Shown here in pieces: positions 8,411 to 18,600 of a stretch of DNA of 35,585 nucleotides (within the stretch, counting starts at the first letter, position 1; every line of letters starts with the position of its first letter). The position numbers and the translations under genes were made by a program. Origin of the DNA: RGIG5579 sp045602025 (lineage in GTDB: Bacteria; Bacillota; Clostridia; Oscillospirales; SIG627); NCBI GenBank assembly GCA_045602025.1, contig JAZSAT010000032.1, positions 1 to 35,585 on the forward strand. Reading direction: 5' to 3'. Below the pieces are notes generated by a model that did not search any database, had not been told where the DNA came from, and worked only from the letters and a program-made list of their open reading frames with translations.

Positions 8411-8439
8411 AAAAAAATACCCCCGTTTTTCGGGGGTAT
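8411..8439 (-). terminator. rho-independent terminator of the five-gene operon
   Basis: On the minus strand the stem ATACCCCCG/CGGGGGTAT with an AAAAA loop is followed by seven T. It lies 13 bp after the stop of the last gene of the operon. It is a strong canonical terminator. Confidence 0.9.
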
Positions 8440-8452
8440 GATTCTTTAAAAA

Positions 8453-9892
8453 TTACTGTGCTTTGTGTGCGTTCAGCATGGAAACGATCTCATTTACGGT
8501 CATTTCCGCAGTACCCGCCTCAAAGCGGGATACATATACCTCGTATTCCCCGTGGGGGAAGATCTCATCGGGGGGCATATAGCTCTGATGGGCATTGGAG
8601 TAAGAGCAGGTGAAGGTCATCTTAAAGGGAGAAGCCTCACGAAGCTCGCGGCAGCTGGTATCAAACATTTCAAAGGGGTTTGCGGTGATGGCAACATCTC
8701 CGAAGGAGATGGCCGTTACGGGAATGAGGTTGGTTGCCGTTCCTGCTGCAATGGCCGCGCGGGCGTTGATGGCAATTGCCTCGTACTGAGTTTTAAAGCC
8801 GTATTTTACAAGAAGGGCATCCTTTTCTTTTCCGATGGCCTTTGCCCATTCAGCAGCACCGGTCTTTCTTTCTGCGCTGTCGATGCGGACGGTGCCTTCC
8901 AGATCCTTCTGGCTGATGGCAAGAGGTCCGGTCTTGACCTTTTCCTCGTTCTTGACAGCTTTGGCTACGACCTCTGCTAAGGCAGGGCCAAACTTTGACA
9001 TAGAAGCATAGGGGGCGTCTCCCATATAGTTTTTGGTACTGATATTGCCGGAGCCGCCGTTAAAGTAGGCGAAGTGCACATCCATATCCTTTTCCACACT
9101 CTGGCGGAGATAGTGGACAAAGTCGCTTGTAATGCCCTTGGAGTCGCCGCAGTAGTGGGTCTGGAAGTTTGCCATCACGATATCCTTGGCATTTTCACGG
9201 ATAAAGTGAATGGTGCGGAGCTCAGGGTCGGGCATGGTTTCGGGCGCTTTGATGGCAGAGCCCCTTTGGGGAATCCAGCTATAGGTTCCGTCTTGCATCA
9301 GATAGCGGCGTACAAAGGTGAAGCCCGTGGCGTCGCCCGTTCCTACTGCAACCTCGGTGGGAACAAGATCTCGCAGAGCCTGATCCGCTGCGGAAACCAC
9401 AGCTTCATAAAGGGTGCCTCTCCAGCGAATATTGTTCGCCTCGTCAGAGGTGGTGTGAGGTGCTACATGGGTATGGGTGGCGGTCATGATCACATTTTCC
9501 GCAGGGATGCCGAATTCTTTTTCGATTCTCTCGGTAGCCTTATCGAAAATTGCCTCGGGCATTTCCTTCATATCCATATGGAAAAAGAGAGCGGTCTTTT
9601 CTCCGTCGTGTACGGCAACGCAGGTCGCGTAAAGGGTATCGGCCATGGTTTCGCCTGTGTTTCCGTTACCGAGCTTGATGGGAAGATTCGGTACCATTTC
9701 TTCTCTGCCGAAGCCGGCGGAAAATTCATCGGGGTACTCGATGGGGGCATCCTCTTCATCGATCATATCGTTTTTGTTTTCTTCTGCGGGGGTCTTGTCT
9801 TCTGCCGGTTTTTCTTCCTGAAGAGTGGAGGCGCAGGAAACAAGGGAGAAGAGCATCACAAGTGCTAAAATCAGTGCAATTATTTTTTTCAT
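8453..9892 (-). CDS. ceramidase-like lipoprotein, operon gene 5
   Basis: 479 residues. A lipoprotein signal peptide ends in LVSC (Cys20), followed by an acidic linker to about residue 55, so the protein is probably tethered outside the membrane. The rest is one domain related to the neutral/alkaline ceramidase family. Visible motifs are GFGREEM, His140 and His142 (THTH), VRRYL, DPELR, His246 (NFQTHY), NGGSGNIS (282-285 align with the ceramidase nucleophile motif, and here Ser285 is kept), Glu408 (FEMFD) and Tyr438 (YMPPD). The ATG overlaps the stop of the preceding gene (ATGA), so translation is coupled. It is last in a five-gene operon. The C-terminal domain of true ceramidases is missing, so the substrate is uncertain. 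Confidence 0.85.
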   Translation of the reverse strand: MKKIIALILALVMLFSLVSCASTLQEEKPAEDKTPAEENKNDMIDEEDAPIEYPDEFSAGFGREEMVPNLPIKLGNGNTGETMADTLYATCVAVHDGEKTALFFHMDMKEMPEAIFDKATERIEKEFGIPAENVIMTATHTHVAPHTTSDEANNIRWRGTLYEAVVSAADQALRDLVPTEVAVGTGDATGFTFVRRYLMQDGTYSWIPQRGSAIKAPETMPDPELRTIHFIRENAKDIVMANFQTHYCGDSKGITSDFVHYLRQSVEKDMDVHFAYFNGGSGNISTKNYMGDAPYASMSKFGPALAEVVAKAVKNEEKVKTGPLAISQKDLEGTVRIDSAERKTGAAEWAKAIGKEKDALLVKYGFKTQYEAIAINARAAIAAGTATNLIPVTAISFGDVAITANPFEMFDTSCRELREASPFKMTFTCSYSNAHQSYMPPDEIFPHGEYEVYVSRFEAGTAEMTVNEIVSMLNAHKAQ

Positions 9893-11199
9893 TGGATGGT
9901 GCCTTTCTTTGCATTTCTAAAGTTTTCACAGAGCATACGGACCGTTTCCACAACCACCTGGTCTGCAGTGCCCTGAACGAAGAAGGCCTTGAATACCTCA
10001 TACGCACCGTGGGGGAAGATCCTTGCAGGAGGCATATAGCCTAAGTGCTCGTTGGAATACGCGCAGGCGAAGGTCATTTTGTAAGGAGAGCATTCTCTGA
10101 TGTCTCTGCAGTTCATATCAAACATTTCAAAGGGGTTTGCGGTAATGGCAAAATCACCGAAGGAGATGGCAGAAAGGGGAATGATATATTCCTTGCCCAT
10201 CTGCGCTCTTGACCAGGTGGGATAGGCCTCGTGAATGGAGTCAAAGCCGTATTTTTCAATGAGGGCGGCTTGCTCCTCTCCGGAGGTAGACAAAATTTCT
10301 TTTGCCTGGGCAATCCGTTCGGGAGGATCCTGCTTTACCTTGCCGATCATATCAAACTGATTGATCTGAAGAGAGCCCGATTCGATTTCGGTCTCGTTTT
10401 TCAGGGCCTTTTTCACCACATCTGCAAGGCCGCGGCCGATCTCGGCATAATCGCCAACCTTTCGGGTGACAAAATCGATCATATTGATGTTGGCGGAGCC
10501 GCCGTTGAAATAAGCGACCTTTACCCCAAGATCCTTTTCGGTGTTTTCACGGAGGTGATGAACGAAATCCGAGGTCATTTCGGTGCCGCCGCAGCCGTAG
10601 TGGCTCTGCCAGCTGACCATCACGATATCCTCTTTTCCCTCTCGCTCCATACGGAGCACGCGCAGCTCCGGATCCGCCTGGGATTCCTGACGGATGGGGC
10701 CGTGCATTTTCCTGGGGTTCATACGGTAGGTGCCGTCTGCAAGAAGGAGTCTTCTTGAGAAGGCAAAGCCTGTGGTATCACCCTTTGACATATAAAGCTT
10801 TGCGGGTGCAAAGTCGGAAAGAGCTTCTTCTGCCGCACTTACTACCGCATCCTTTAAGATCTCACGCCAACGGATATTCCCCTCGTGATTTGCGGTGGTG
10901 TGAGGGGAGGTGTGAGAATGGGTGGAGGTCATAATGATATTCTTTTTCGGAATACCGAATTTTTCCTCAATGGCCTGGGCGCAAGGGTCGAAAATGCTTC
11001 TGGGGGTCTCCTTCATATCCATGTGGTATAAAAGAGCCACCTCTTTTCCGTCGGAAACGGCAACGCAGGTCGCGTAAATGTTATCCAGCATACCGGTGGA
11101 AAAACCGCCGAGGGTCAGAAGCACGGACTGATCCGGGTTCATTACCTTTCTGCCGAAGCCTGTGGAAAAGGTGTTGGGAAGGGTAAATTTATAATTCAT
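9889..11199 (-). CDS. ceramidase-like protein without signal peptide, operon gene 4
   Basis: 436 residues that begin directly with the domain (MNYKFTLPNTFSTGFGR). There is no signal peptide or membrane segment, so it is predicted to be cytoplasmic. Putative zinc ligands are His94 and His96 (THSH), His200 (SWQSHY), Glu358 (FEMFD) and Tyr388 (YMPP). The position of the ceramidase nucleophile Ser is Asn (NGGSANIN). It is closest to the next gene upstream: both have SPHT after the HxH motif and SHYG with a Gly/Cys loop. The stop overlaps the next start by 4 nt, and the start lies 15 nt after the previous stop behind AGAGGAAA. The reaction is unknown; hydrolase or amidase chemistry is inferred from the family. 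Confidence 0.83.
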   Translation of the reverse strand: MNYKFTLPNTFSTGFGRKVMNPDQSVLLTLGGFSTGMLDNIYATCVAVSDGKEVALLYHMDMKETPRSIFDPCAQAIEEKFGIPKKNIIMTSTHSHTSPHTTANHEGNIRWREILKDAVVSAAEEALSDFAPAKLYMSKGDTTGFAFSRRLLLADGTYRMNPRKMHGPIRQESQADPELRVLRMEREGKEDIVMVSWQSHYGCGGTEMTSDFVHHLRENTEKDLGVKVAYFNGGSANINMIDFVTRKVGDYAEIGRGLADVVKKALKNETEIESGSLQINQFDMIGKVKQDPPERIAQAKEILSTSGEEQAALIEKYGFDSIHEAYPTWSRAQMGKEYIIPLSAISFGDFAITANPFEMFDMNCRDIRECSPYKMTFACAYSNEHLGYMPPARIFPHGAYEVFKAFFVQGTADQVVVETVRMLCENFRNAKKGTIQ

Positions 11200-11214
11200 G
11201 GTATTTTCCTCTTT

Positions 11215-12645
11215 TTAGTTTGCGCTTTTACAATCTTTTAGCATACGGACGCTTTCAAGAACGGCTTCGTCTGCGGTGCCTTTTACAAAAAAGGCTTTTA
11301 CCACTTCATATCCGCCGTGAGGGAAGACCTCATCGGGGGGCATATAGCCTAAGTGCCCGTTGGAATAGGAGCAGTTAAAGGTCATTTTGTAGGGAGAGCC
11401 GTCGCGGATCTCTTTTCCGTTGATATCGAACATCTCAAAGGGATTTGCGGCAAAGGCAATGTCCCCAAAGGCGATCACGGTCAGAGGAATGGGGGTGATC
11501 TCTTCCATGGTAGCGCGGGTATTGGTGGAATTTGCCTCGTGGATGGATTCAAAACCGTACTGCTTTATCAGGGTCTCCTGCTGAGGGCCGGATGTGGAAA
11601 CGATCTCTTTTGCCTGACGGCGTCTTTCATCGCTGTCTTGTATGACCTTGCCGGAAAGCTCGGTGTAGCGGGTCTGAATGTTACCGCTTTCGGCCTTTTC
11701 TTCGTTTTCAACCGCTTTTGCCACCACCTCTGCCAAGGCTTTTCCTGTTTCCACATAGGTGGGATAGGTGTTTGTGCCAAGGTAATGATGGAGGGAAAGG
11801 TTTGCGGAGGCACCGTTAAAGTAGGCGAAGAGGGCGTCCATATCCTTTTCCACGCCTTTTCGCATATAGTAAACGAAGTCACTTGTGATCTGGGTGCCGC
11901 CTGCGCCGTAGTGGCTCTGCCAGTTGGCAAGGATCACATCCTTTTTGCCTTCTCGTTCAAAACGGATCGTGCGAAGCTCGGGATCGGCCTCCACCTCGTA
12001 TTTTACGGGCTTGTCATCTGCCTTGGGGTTCATTTTAAAGCTTCCGTCCGAAAGCTCAAGTCTTCTGGAGAAGGCAAAGCCCGTGGTATCGCCTGTTCCC
12101 ACAAAGATCTCGGCGGGAGCAAGGTCGCGCAGGGCCTTCTCGGTGGCGGCCAGAACGGATTTTGTTACCTTCATACGCCACCTGATATTCCCCGGATCCT
12201 GCAGGGAGGTGTGGGGGGAAGCGTGGGTATGGGTGGAAGTCATAATGATATTTTCTTTTTCGATGCCGAACTCCTCGCGGATCTTTTCGGTACAGTCGCC
12301 AAAGATCTTCTCGTGGGTCTCTTTCATATCCATATGGAACAAAAGGGCGGTCTTTTCTCCGTCGTGCACGGCAATACAGGTGGCGAAAAGATCCTCCTTC
12401 ACACCTGTGGAAACACCGCCGAGGGTCAGAGTCACGGGGGCATCAGGGTTCATTTCCTCTCGCCCGAAGCCTACGGAAAAGGTATCGGGGAAGAGGATGG
12501 GCTCCTCTTCTTCGGTCTTGTCGGTTTTTTCAGAAGCTTCTTCCTTTTTTTCTTCCTCCTTCGGTGCTTCCGACAAGGAGGAGGCGCAGGAAACGAGAGG
12601 GAAAACAAGGATCAGAGCAAGGAGAAGGGCGAAAAGCTTTTTCAT
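11215..12645 (-). CDS. ceramidase-like lipoprotein, operon gene 3
   Basis: 476 residues. A lipobox LVSC (Cys20) is followed by a Glu/Lys-rich linker to about residue 50. The domain carries His139 and His141 (THTH), SRRLELSDG, DPELR, His245 (NWQSHY), Glu404 (FEMFD) and Tyr434 (YMPPD). The nucleophile-like segment reads NGASANLS, keeping Ser where most paralogues have Asn. GGAG lies 6 nt before the ATG, and the gap from the previous stop is 12 nt. It is a close relative of the leaderless gene 4 that follows it, so the pair may be an exported and an internal version of one activity (inference). Confidence 0.85.
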   Translation of the reverse strand: MKKLFALLLALILVFPLVSCASSLSEAPKEEEKKEEASEKTDKTEEEEPILFPDTFSVGFGREEMNPDAPVTLTLGGVSTGVKEDLFATCIAVHDGEKTALLFHMDMKETHEKIFGDCTEKIREEFGIEKENIIMTSTHTHASPHTSLQDPGNIRWRMKVTKSVLAATEKALRDLAPAEIFVGTGDTTGFAFSRRLELSDGSFKMNPKADDKPVKYEVEADPELRTIRFEREGKKDVILANWQSHYGAGGTQITSDFVYYMRKGVEKDMDALFAYFNGASANLSLHHYLGTNTYPTYVETGKALAEVVAKAVENEEKAESGNIQTRYTELSGKVIQDSDERRRQAKEIVSTSGPQQETLIKQYGFESIHEANSTNTRATMEEITPIPLTVIAFGDIAFAANPFEMFDINGKEIRDGSPYKMTFNCSYSNGHLGYMPPDEVFPHGGYEVVKAFFVKGTADEAVLESVRMLKDCKSAN

Positions 12646-12657
12646 AATATACTCCGA

Positions 12658-13971
12658 TCAGTCGAGACTTTTTTGCTCGTTCAGCATCCGAATAAGTTCT
12701 TTGACGCACTTTTCGGGGGTACCTCTTTCAAAGCGGGATACATATACCTCGTATCCGCCGTGAGGGAAGATCTCCTCTGCAGGCATATAGCCCAGCGCGC
12801 CGTTTGTATAAGCGCAGGTGAAGGTCATTTTGCAGGGAGAAGCCTTTCTGATCTGGATGCCGTTCTGGTCAAAAGCCTCGAAGGGCATGGTAGTAAAGGC
12901 AATATCACCGAAGGAAAGGGCGGTGATGTGAAGCTCATCTACGGGCTTCATTTTTGCACGGGTATTGATGGCAATGGCCTCGTACATAGAGTCAAAGCCG
13001 TGCTTTTTGAGAACCTCGGGACGGTCCTCTGCAGAGGCTCTTGCCCATTCGATGGCGCCGGCCCTTCTCTCTTCGCTGTCCTTCTGAACGGGCTCCTCCA
13101 TACGAAGGGTGTCAATGCGTACCTTGCCGCTTTGAACGGGGGTCATATTTTCGAGCACCTTCAGGACGCGGTTTGCAAATTCGTCTGCCATATCCAGGTG
13201 AAGCTTATGAAGCTTATTTCCAAGGGCATCAAGGGTGTTGATATTGGCACTGTGGCCGTTGTGATAGGCAAAGTGAACATCGGCATCCTTTTCCACTCTC
13301 ATGCGAATGATCTCCACAATATCTGCGGAAACGGATTCTCTGAAATAACCCTGAGAGGAGGCACAGTGGCACTGCCAGTTAACCAACACGATGTCTTTTT
13401 TGCCTTCTCTTGTAAAGCGGATCACGCGAAATTCGGGATCTGCCTCGGATTCGTGGGCAACGGGGTTCATTTTAGAACTTGCGTTCATTTTATAAGTGCC
13501 GTCGGGCATCAGATAGCGGCGTACAAAGTTTAAACGGTAGGAATCGCCGTAGCCGATGGAAATGGTGGCGGGAGCAAGGTCCTTCAGTGCGGCTTCTCCT
13601 GCCTCTGCAGCTGCCTCGGCCACTCTCTCACGCCAGCGGACTGCCGCTTCATTTGCCATGGAGGAGGTATGAGGGCAGTTGTGGGTATGGGTGGCGTTGA
13701 GGATCACATTTTCTTCGGGAACGCCTGTTTTTTCAAAAATTTTGGCGGTGGCATTCAAAAAGATCGCACGGGGCATATCCTTCATATCCATATGGTAGAG
13801 AAGGACAACATTTTCACCGTCGGAAACAGCGGTACAGGTAGCATAAAGAGGGTCGCGTACCTCGGTGGCGTTCCAGCCGCCGCCCATCATAACGGGAACC
13901 TCGGGGGACATATCACTTCTGCCGTGGCCTACGGTAAAGCCCTGAGGGAGAGAAAATTTGAGTGTTTTCAT
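12658..13971 (-). CDS. ceramidase-like protein without signal peptide, operon gene 2
   Basis: 437 residues starting MKTLKFSLPQGFTVGHGRSDM, with no signal peptide, so it is predicted to be cytoplasmic. Zinc-site motifs are His95 and His97 (THTH, followed by NCPH), His202 (NWQCH), Glu365 (FEAFD) and Tyr395 (YMPAE). Distinctive points are NGHSANIN in the nucleophile-like segment (Asn for Ser, with His in place of Gly/Ala) and Ala in place of Met after the Glu. AAAGGATGA precedes the start, 21 nt after the upstream stop. It shares VRRYLMPDGTYK and HESEADPEFR with the others. The substrate is unknown. Confidence 0.83.
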   Translation of the reverse strand: MKTLKFSLPQGFTVGHGRSDMSPEVPVMMGGGWNATEVRDPLYATCTAVSDGENVVLLYHMDMKDMPRAIFLNATAKIFEKTGVPEENVILNATHTHNCPHTSSMANEAAVRWRERVAEAAAEAGEAALKDLAPATISIGYGDSYRLNFVRRYLMPDGTYKMNASSKMNPVAHESEADPEFRVIRFTREGKKDIVLVNWQCHCASSQGYFRESVSADIVEIIRMRVEKDADVHFAYHNGHSANINTLDALGNKLHKLHLDMADEFANRVLKVLENMTPVQSGKVRIDTLRMEEPVQKDSEERRAGAIEWARASAEDRPEVLKKHGFDSMYEAIAINTRAKMKPVDELHITALSFGDIAFTTMPFEAFDQNGIQIRKASPCKMTFTCAYTNGALGYMPAEEIFPHGGYEVYVSRFERGTPEKCVKELIRMLNEQKSLD

Positions 13972-13992
13972 GATACTGTCATCCTTTTCTTT

Positions 13993-15453
13993 TTATTTAT
14001 TTTTCTGCTCAGCGAGCATACGCAAAATTTCCGTTACACACATTTCGCTGGTGCCTTGTACAAAACGGCTGCAATACACCTCGTATTCGCCGTGTGGGTA
14101 CATATCCTCCGACGCCATGTATCCCATGGAGCCGCCGGTATAAGCGCAGATGAAGGTGGTGTCAAAGCCTTCTGCGCCCTGGCGGATCTGCACACCGGTC
14201 TTATCTGCCATTTCAAAGGGTGCGCCTGCAAAGGCAATATCACCGAATGAGATGGCGTAAAGGGGAATATCCTGGGTTTTTCCGAGACCTGCTCTTTCAC
14301 CGATGTGAATGGCTTCGTAATAGGAGTGAATGCCGTAATTTCTGTAAAGCTCTACGGTGGATATGGACTGAGAAACGCCCTTTGCGCCTTTGGCGGCGGC
14401 TCTCTTTTCTTCGCTGTCTTTAAAGATCTCGCCGGTAACTTTTCCCACGGAGGCTGAGATCTTACCGGAATTTACCTTTTTCTCAGAATCGAGTGCTTCC
14501 TTGACCACATCCACAAGGGCGGTGCCAAGCTCGTCTGTGGTATTGCATATCTGCTTTCCGGGGATTTTCGATGTCATGGCAAGGTTACCCGATGCGCCGT
14601 TGTAGTAGGCAAAGTTCATATCAAGCTCTTTTTCCACACCGCTGCGGAGCTTATCGATAAAGTCTGCGCTGACCACTCTCTTACCGTTGATGATAAGGCT
14701 GCCGTCGCTTGCGGCGTGGCACTGCCAGTTGACCATCACGATATCCTTTTTATCCCCGCAGTCAAAGCGGATGGTACGAAGCTCGGAATCGGCCACGCTT
14801 TCGTGGTCCTTATAGTCTTCGCTGGGGTTGCCGGAGTGGATCCCCTTATAGGTGCCGTCCTGCATAATGTATCTGCGGACGAAGGTCAGTCCCGTGCCGT
14901 CTCCTCTGCCGGTGTAAATGTCGGTAGGAGTCAGGCTGCGAAGGGCGTCCTCAGCACTTTGCTCAAGGCCCTTGAAGACCTGCTTGGTCCAGGCGGAAAT
15001 GGCGGGGCTGTCACCCAGGGGAGCCGTGTGGGAGTGGGTTGCGTTGAAGAAGATATATTCCGAAGGAATGCCAAAAGCCTTCTCCAAGATCTTTTTGCCC
15101 TGTTTTTCAAAGCTTTCGGTGATCTCCTTTCGGTCGAGGCCGAAGAAGAGGGCGGTGTTTTCCCCGTCGTGCACCGCCACACAGGTGATGTAGAGCTTGC
15201 TCTTTAAGATCTCACCGTAGGTGGGAACGGTACTGGTCTGAATGGGGAGGGAATCGGGGGTGATATCCGCTCTGCCGAAGCCGGCGGAAAATTCATCAGG
15301 GTAGGTGATGGGTTTTTTGTTTTTTTCTTCTTCCTTCTGAGTTGCATTTTCTGCCTGAGGATCTTCTCCCTTCTCTTCCGCAAGAGAGGAGGAGCAAGCC
15401 ACGGGAAACAGGAGAAAAAGAAGTGCCAATAGAGAACAAATGAGTTTTTTCAT
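13993..15453 (-). CDS. ceramidase-like lipoprotein, operon gene 1
   Basis: 486 residues. The signal peptide ends in PVAC (Cys20), followed by a charged linker to about residue 50. The domain shows GFGRADITPD, which is the most ceramidase-like N-terminal motif of the set. It also has His140 and His142 (THSH), VRRYIMQDG, His246 (NWQCHA), Glu414 (FEMAD) and Tyr445 (YMAS). Glu and Tyr are 31 apart, against 30 elsewhere. The nucleophile-like motif is NGASGNLA: it keeps GNL but has Ala for the Ser of GNLSPN. AAGGAGA lies 5 nt before the ATG. It heads the operon and has its own promoter region in the gap after addA. Confidence 0.85.
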   Translation of the reverse strand: MKKLICSLLALLFLLFPVACSSSLAEEKGEDPQAENATQKEEEKNKKPITYPDEFSAGFGRADITPDSLPIQTSTVPTYGEILKSKLYITCVAVHDGENTALFFGLDRKEITESFEKQGKKILEKAFGIPSEYIFFNATHSHTAPLGDSPAISAWTKQVFKGLEQSAEDALRSLTPTDIYTGRGDGTGLTFVRRYIMQDGTYKGIHSGNPSEDYKDHESVADSELRTIRFDCGDKKDIVMVNWQCHAASDGSLIINGKRVVSADFIDKLRSGVEKELDMNFAYYNGASGNLAMTSKIPGKQICNTTDELGTALVDVVKEALDSEKKVNSGKISASVGKVTGEIFKDSEEKRAAAKGAKGVSQSISTVELYRNYGIHSYYEAIHIGERAGLGKTQDIPLYAISFGDIAFAGAPFEMADKTGVQIRQGAEGFDTTFICAYTGGSMGYMASEDMYPHGEYEVYCSRFVQGTSEMCVTEILRMLAEQKNK

Positions 15454-15506
15454 AAAAATCTCCTTAAAGGGCTTATTTTCGAAAAGATCTTTTTTCGAAT
15501 TTTCTA

Positions 15507-15553
15507 CCTTTACTTATATAAAGAATAGCACCGCACTCTGTAAAAAGCAACGA
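15507..15553 (-). promoter_or_regulatory. probable promoter region of the five-gene operon
   Basis: On the minus strand there are two overlapping options: TTGCTT with a 17-bp spacer and TATTCT, or TTTACA with an 18-bp spacer and TATATA. The block GGTGCTATTCTTTATATAAG at the 3' end resembles the one upstream of the 1500-residue protein gene (8226-8249). No terminator is evident between addA and this point, so read-through from addBA is also possible. Confidence 0.45.
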
Positions 15554-15600
15554 AAACAGGGATAAATTCATTCTTTGTTTACACAGTTTGCACAAAAAAT

Positions 15601-18600
15601 TCAGGGAAGTAAAATTTTTGTCCGGTTATTCTTTTTCCATGGGGGGACGGAAAGTGCTTTTCCCAGGGAAAATGACCAGATCAAAAGGCTTGAGACCTTC
15701 TTTTCCGTCAGTTTTTCCACTGCCTTAGAATAAAGGCGCAGCTGATCGCCGTGACGGGAGATGAGAATTTCTTCTCCTCCCTCTTTTTTCACGCGGTCGG
15801 TCTTAAAATCAAGGAGAGTGAGGGTGCCGTCGGGATTTTCAAAAAAGGCGTCGATCACACCCTGAACCAGTACCTCCCCGTCTTTTTCCAAAAGCTCCTT
15901 GCCGTCAAAGAGCACATTGAAGCGTTTTTCTCTCACAAGCAAGGGAGACTGCTTGATTTTGCCGTAAAGCTCCGATCCGAAAAAGGCCAGGATCTTCTCC
16001 TTTTCCGCAAGGGCGAATTCTTCTTCGGAAAGAAAGCCCTTTTCCTTCAGGCGGGAAAATTCCTTTTCTCCGTCTTTTTCCATATTTTCAAAATCAGCAA
16101 ATTGCATCACCTTATGGGTGGCAGTACCGATCTGCGCTGCGGAGGAGGTGAGCCTTGCCCGATCGAAATCCAGAAGTCTGCGGGGTGAAAGCTCAGCTTC
16201 CTCTTCTCTGCCAGCTTTTAAGATTTCGGAAACGGAAAGCTTTTCGGGAAGGGTGTCAAGACCGCCCGATTCGTAGCGGAACAAAAGATCCGAAAGGACT
16301 CTTTCGCTGTCGAATTTTTCTTTCTTCTCCGTAGATCGTTCCCCCCGCCAAGGGGAGCACTCTGCAGGGGAATCGATGGAAATTATCATTTCTCCCTCAC
16401 TCAAAGAGCCACCCTCCTCCAAAATGCGCCGAACGGCGGGGCTGTCTCTTAGGGCAAGAAGAACAAAGTGCAGGGGAGAGTCTGCGTGGGCAAGAAGCTC
16501 CTTTAGAAGGGGCGAAGAAAGGACCTTTTCCGAAACGAGGATCAGATCTCGCTTCAAGGAGGCGTAGCTTCTGGGATTTGCCGTCAGGATCAGTTTTTCC
16601 ACCGCGCGGGTGAGGGCCACATAAAGGACCCTCTTTTCTTCCTCCAGCATAGCGCGGTGAAGAGAAAGAGCGGCACCTTTTCTCATAAAGGAATTCCGAC
16701 GGATCCTGCCGTTTTCCGAGGGAATGTGGAAGACCACGCCCTTTTCGGGAGAGAGGATCAGTTTTGAGCTCTCGTCTCGGCGGTCAAATTTTTGTGCCAA
16801 AAAGGAGGCAAATACCACGGGAAATTCCAGACCCTTGGATTTATGAATGGTCAGAAGATGCACGCCATCGCCCTCTTCCTCTTCTTCACCGCCTGTTTCG
16901 GCGGCGCGGTCAAGGTATGCGGCAAAATCCGACAGGGAATACTCTCCTACGCTTTCTGCATTCTCCGCACATTTCAAGAAGAAATCCTTGATGTGAAAAT
17001 TTTCCTTACCGAAAAGGTAGGAAATGGAAAACTCGGAATACAAATGGAAAATAAGAGCGGTGAGGGTAAGGTGCTTGCTCTTCTCCCGAAGGGCCTTCAG
17101 GCAGTCATACACCTCGCGGCACTTTTCACAAAGGGCAAAGGAGGGATCCTCTTTTCCCAAGGTGAGAGCAGAGTAGAAGCTGCCCTCTTTTTTCAGATTC
17201 CGAACGGCCAGAAGCTCGTCCGAGGAAAAGCGGAATACGGGGGAGAGAAGCGCGCCCAGAAGGGGTACATCCCGATCGGGATTGTCCAGAGCCAAAAGAA
17301 GGGAATGAACGAAAAGATATTCCCTTTCCTCCTGTATTGCCGAGCTCTTTGCCGTACTGCAGGGGATCCCGAGGAGCTCAAGGGAATCCCGCACCATGGC
17401 GATCTGTCTGTGGGTACGGCAGATCACGGCAATGTCCCTCGGTTTGTAGGAGGTGAGCATTCCGCGGATGCGGGAGGCGATGTATTTTGCCTCGGTGTTT
17501 TCTTCGTGAAGAAGCTGTGCCGCTTCGCTGAAGACCTCTTTTTCCTCCTCTTTTTTCTTTTCCATCAAAACGATCTCTACCCGGGGAGAGGGCTTTTCAC
17601 TCTCTTTTCCCGCCCGAAGCTCGTCTTCCTCTTTGTAGAGGGAGTCGGGTGCGGTATTCTCCATGACCACGCGGAAAATACGGTTGACAAAGGAAAGGAT
17701 ATTTTCCGAGGAACGGAAGTTGTGAGAAAGAAAGATGGCCTGCATCTCATCGGAATCGGAGGGGTAGCGGGGAAGGGTGTTTTTGTAGGAGGAGAAGATC
17801 TCCGGCTCTGCACCGCGGAAGCGGTAAATGCTCTGCTTGGGGTCTCCTACGATGAACAGGTTGTCTTTTTTTGTAATACAGCGGAAGATCAGGTCCTGAA
17901 TGGCGTTGGAGTCCTGATATTCATCCACAAAGACCGCGTCAAATTCCTCGGTGATCTTTTCACCGAGTGCGGATTTTTGCCATATACCGTTCTTTTTTTC
18001 CGCTACCAGCTTCAGGGTGAGATTTTCCAGATCGCCGTAGTCCAAAAAGCCTCTTTTTTCCTTTTCTGCGGAAAATTTTTCAAGGGCGTTTTCTGCCAAA
18101 AGGAGAAATTTGCGGGTTAGTGTGATGCTTTCCTCGCTCTCCTTTAAAAGGGCGGGAAGGGACTCCTTCATGTGGGATCGGCAGAAGGCAAGAAGGCTTT
18201 TTTTCAGGCGGTTGTGGATCTCCGAAACGCCGTCTTTTATCTCTTTTTCCTCAGGGGGGCATTTTGTAATGCGGGGCATGGAGGTGGAAAAGCCTTCCTC
18301 CAGAAGCTTTGCGGCTTCGAAGAAATTGCCCTTTTTACAAAGGTCGATCCCCTTTGCCGCAAGGGCTTCTCTTTCCTCCAAAAAGGGAAGGTATTTTTCG
18401 GAAAGGACCTGGGTATTTTCAAGAGCACCCTTCAAGGCGGCAAAGGTCTCCTTTGCATAGATCAAAAGGGAGAGAGCCTCTTCCGACACGCCTTTTCCGA
18501 GATTGGTTTCCGAAAGGGAAATACTTCCCTCTCTCAGAAGAAGGATCTCCTTTTCCAGACGGTCGCAGATTTCCTTTAAGGAATCGATTCCCCCGGGGAG

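Noticed and set aside
11353..13533. Open frame of 726 codons on the plus strand
   Set aside because: Antisense across two ceramidase-like genes and their junction. The sense genes have lipobox, motifs and ribosome binding sites; this one has none.
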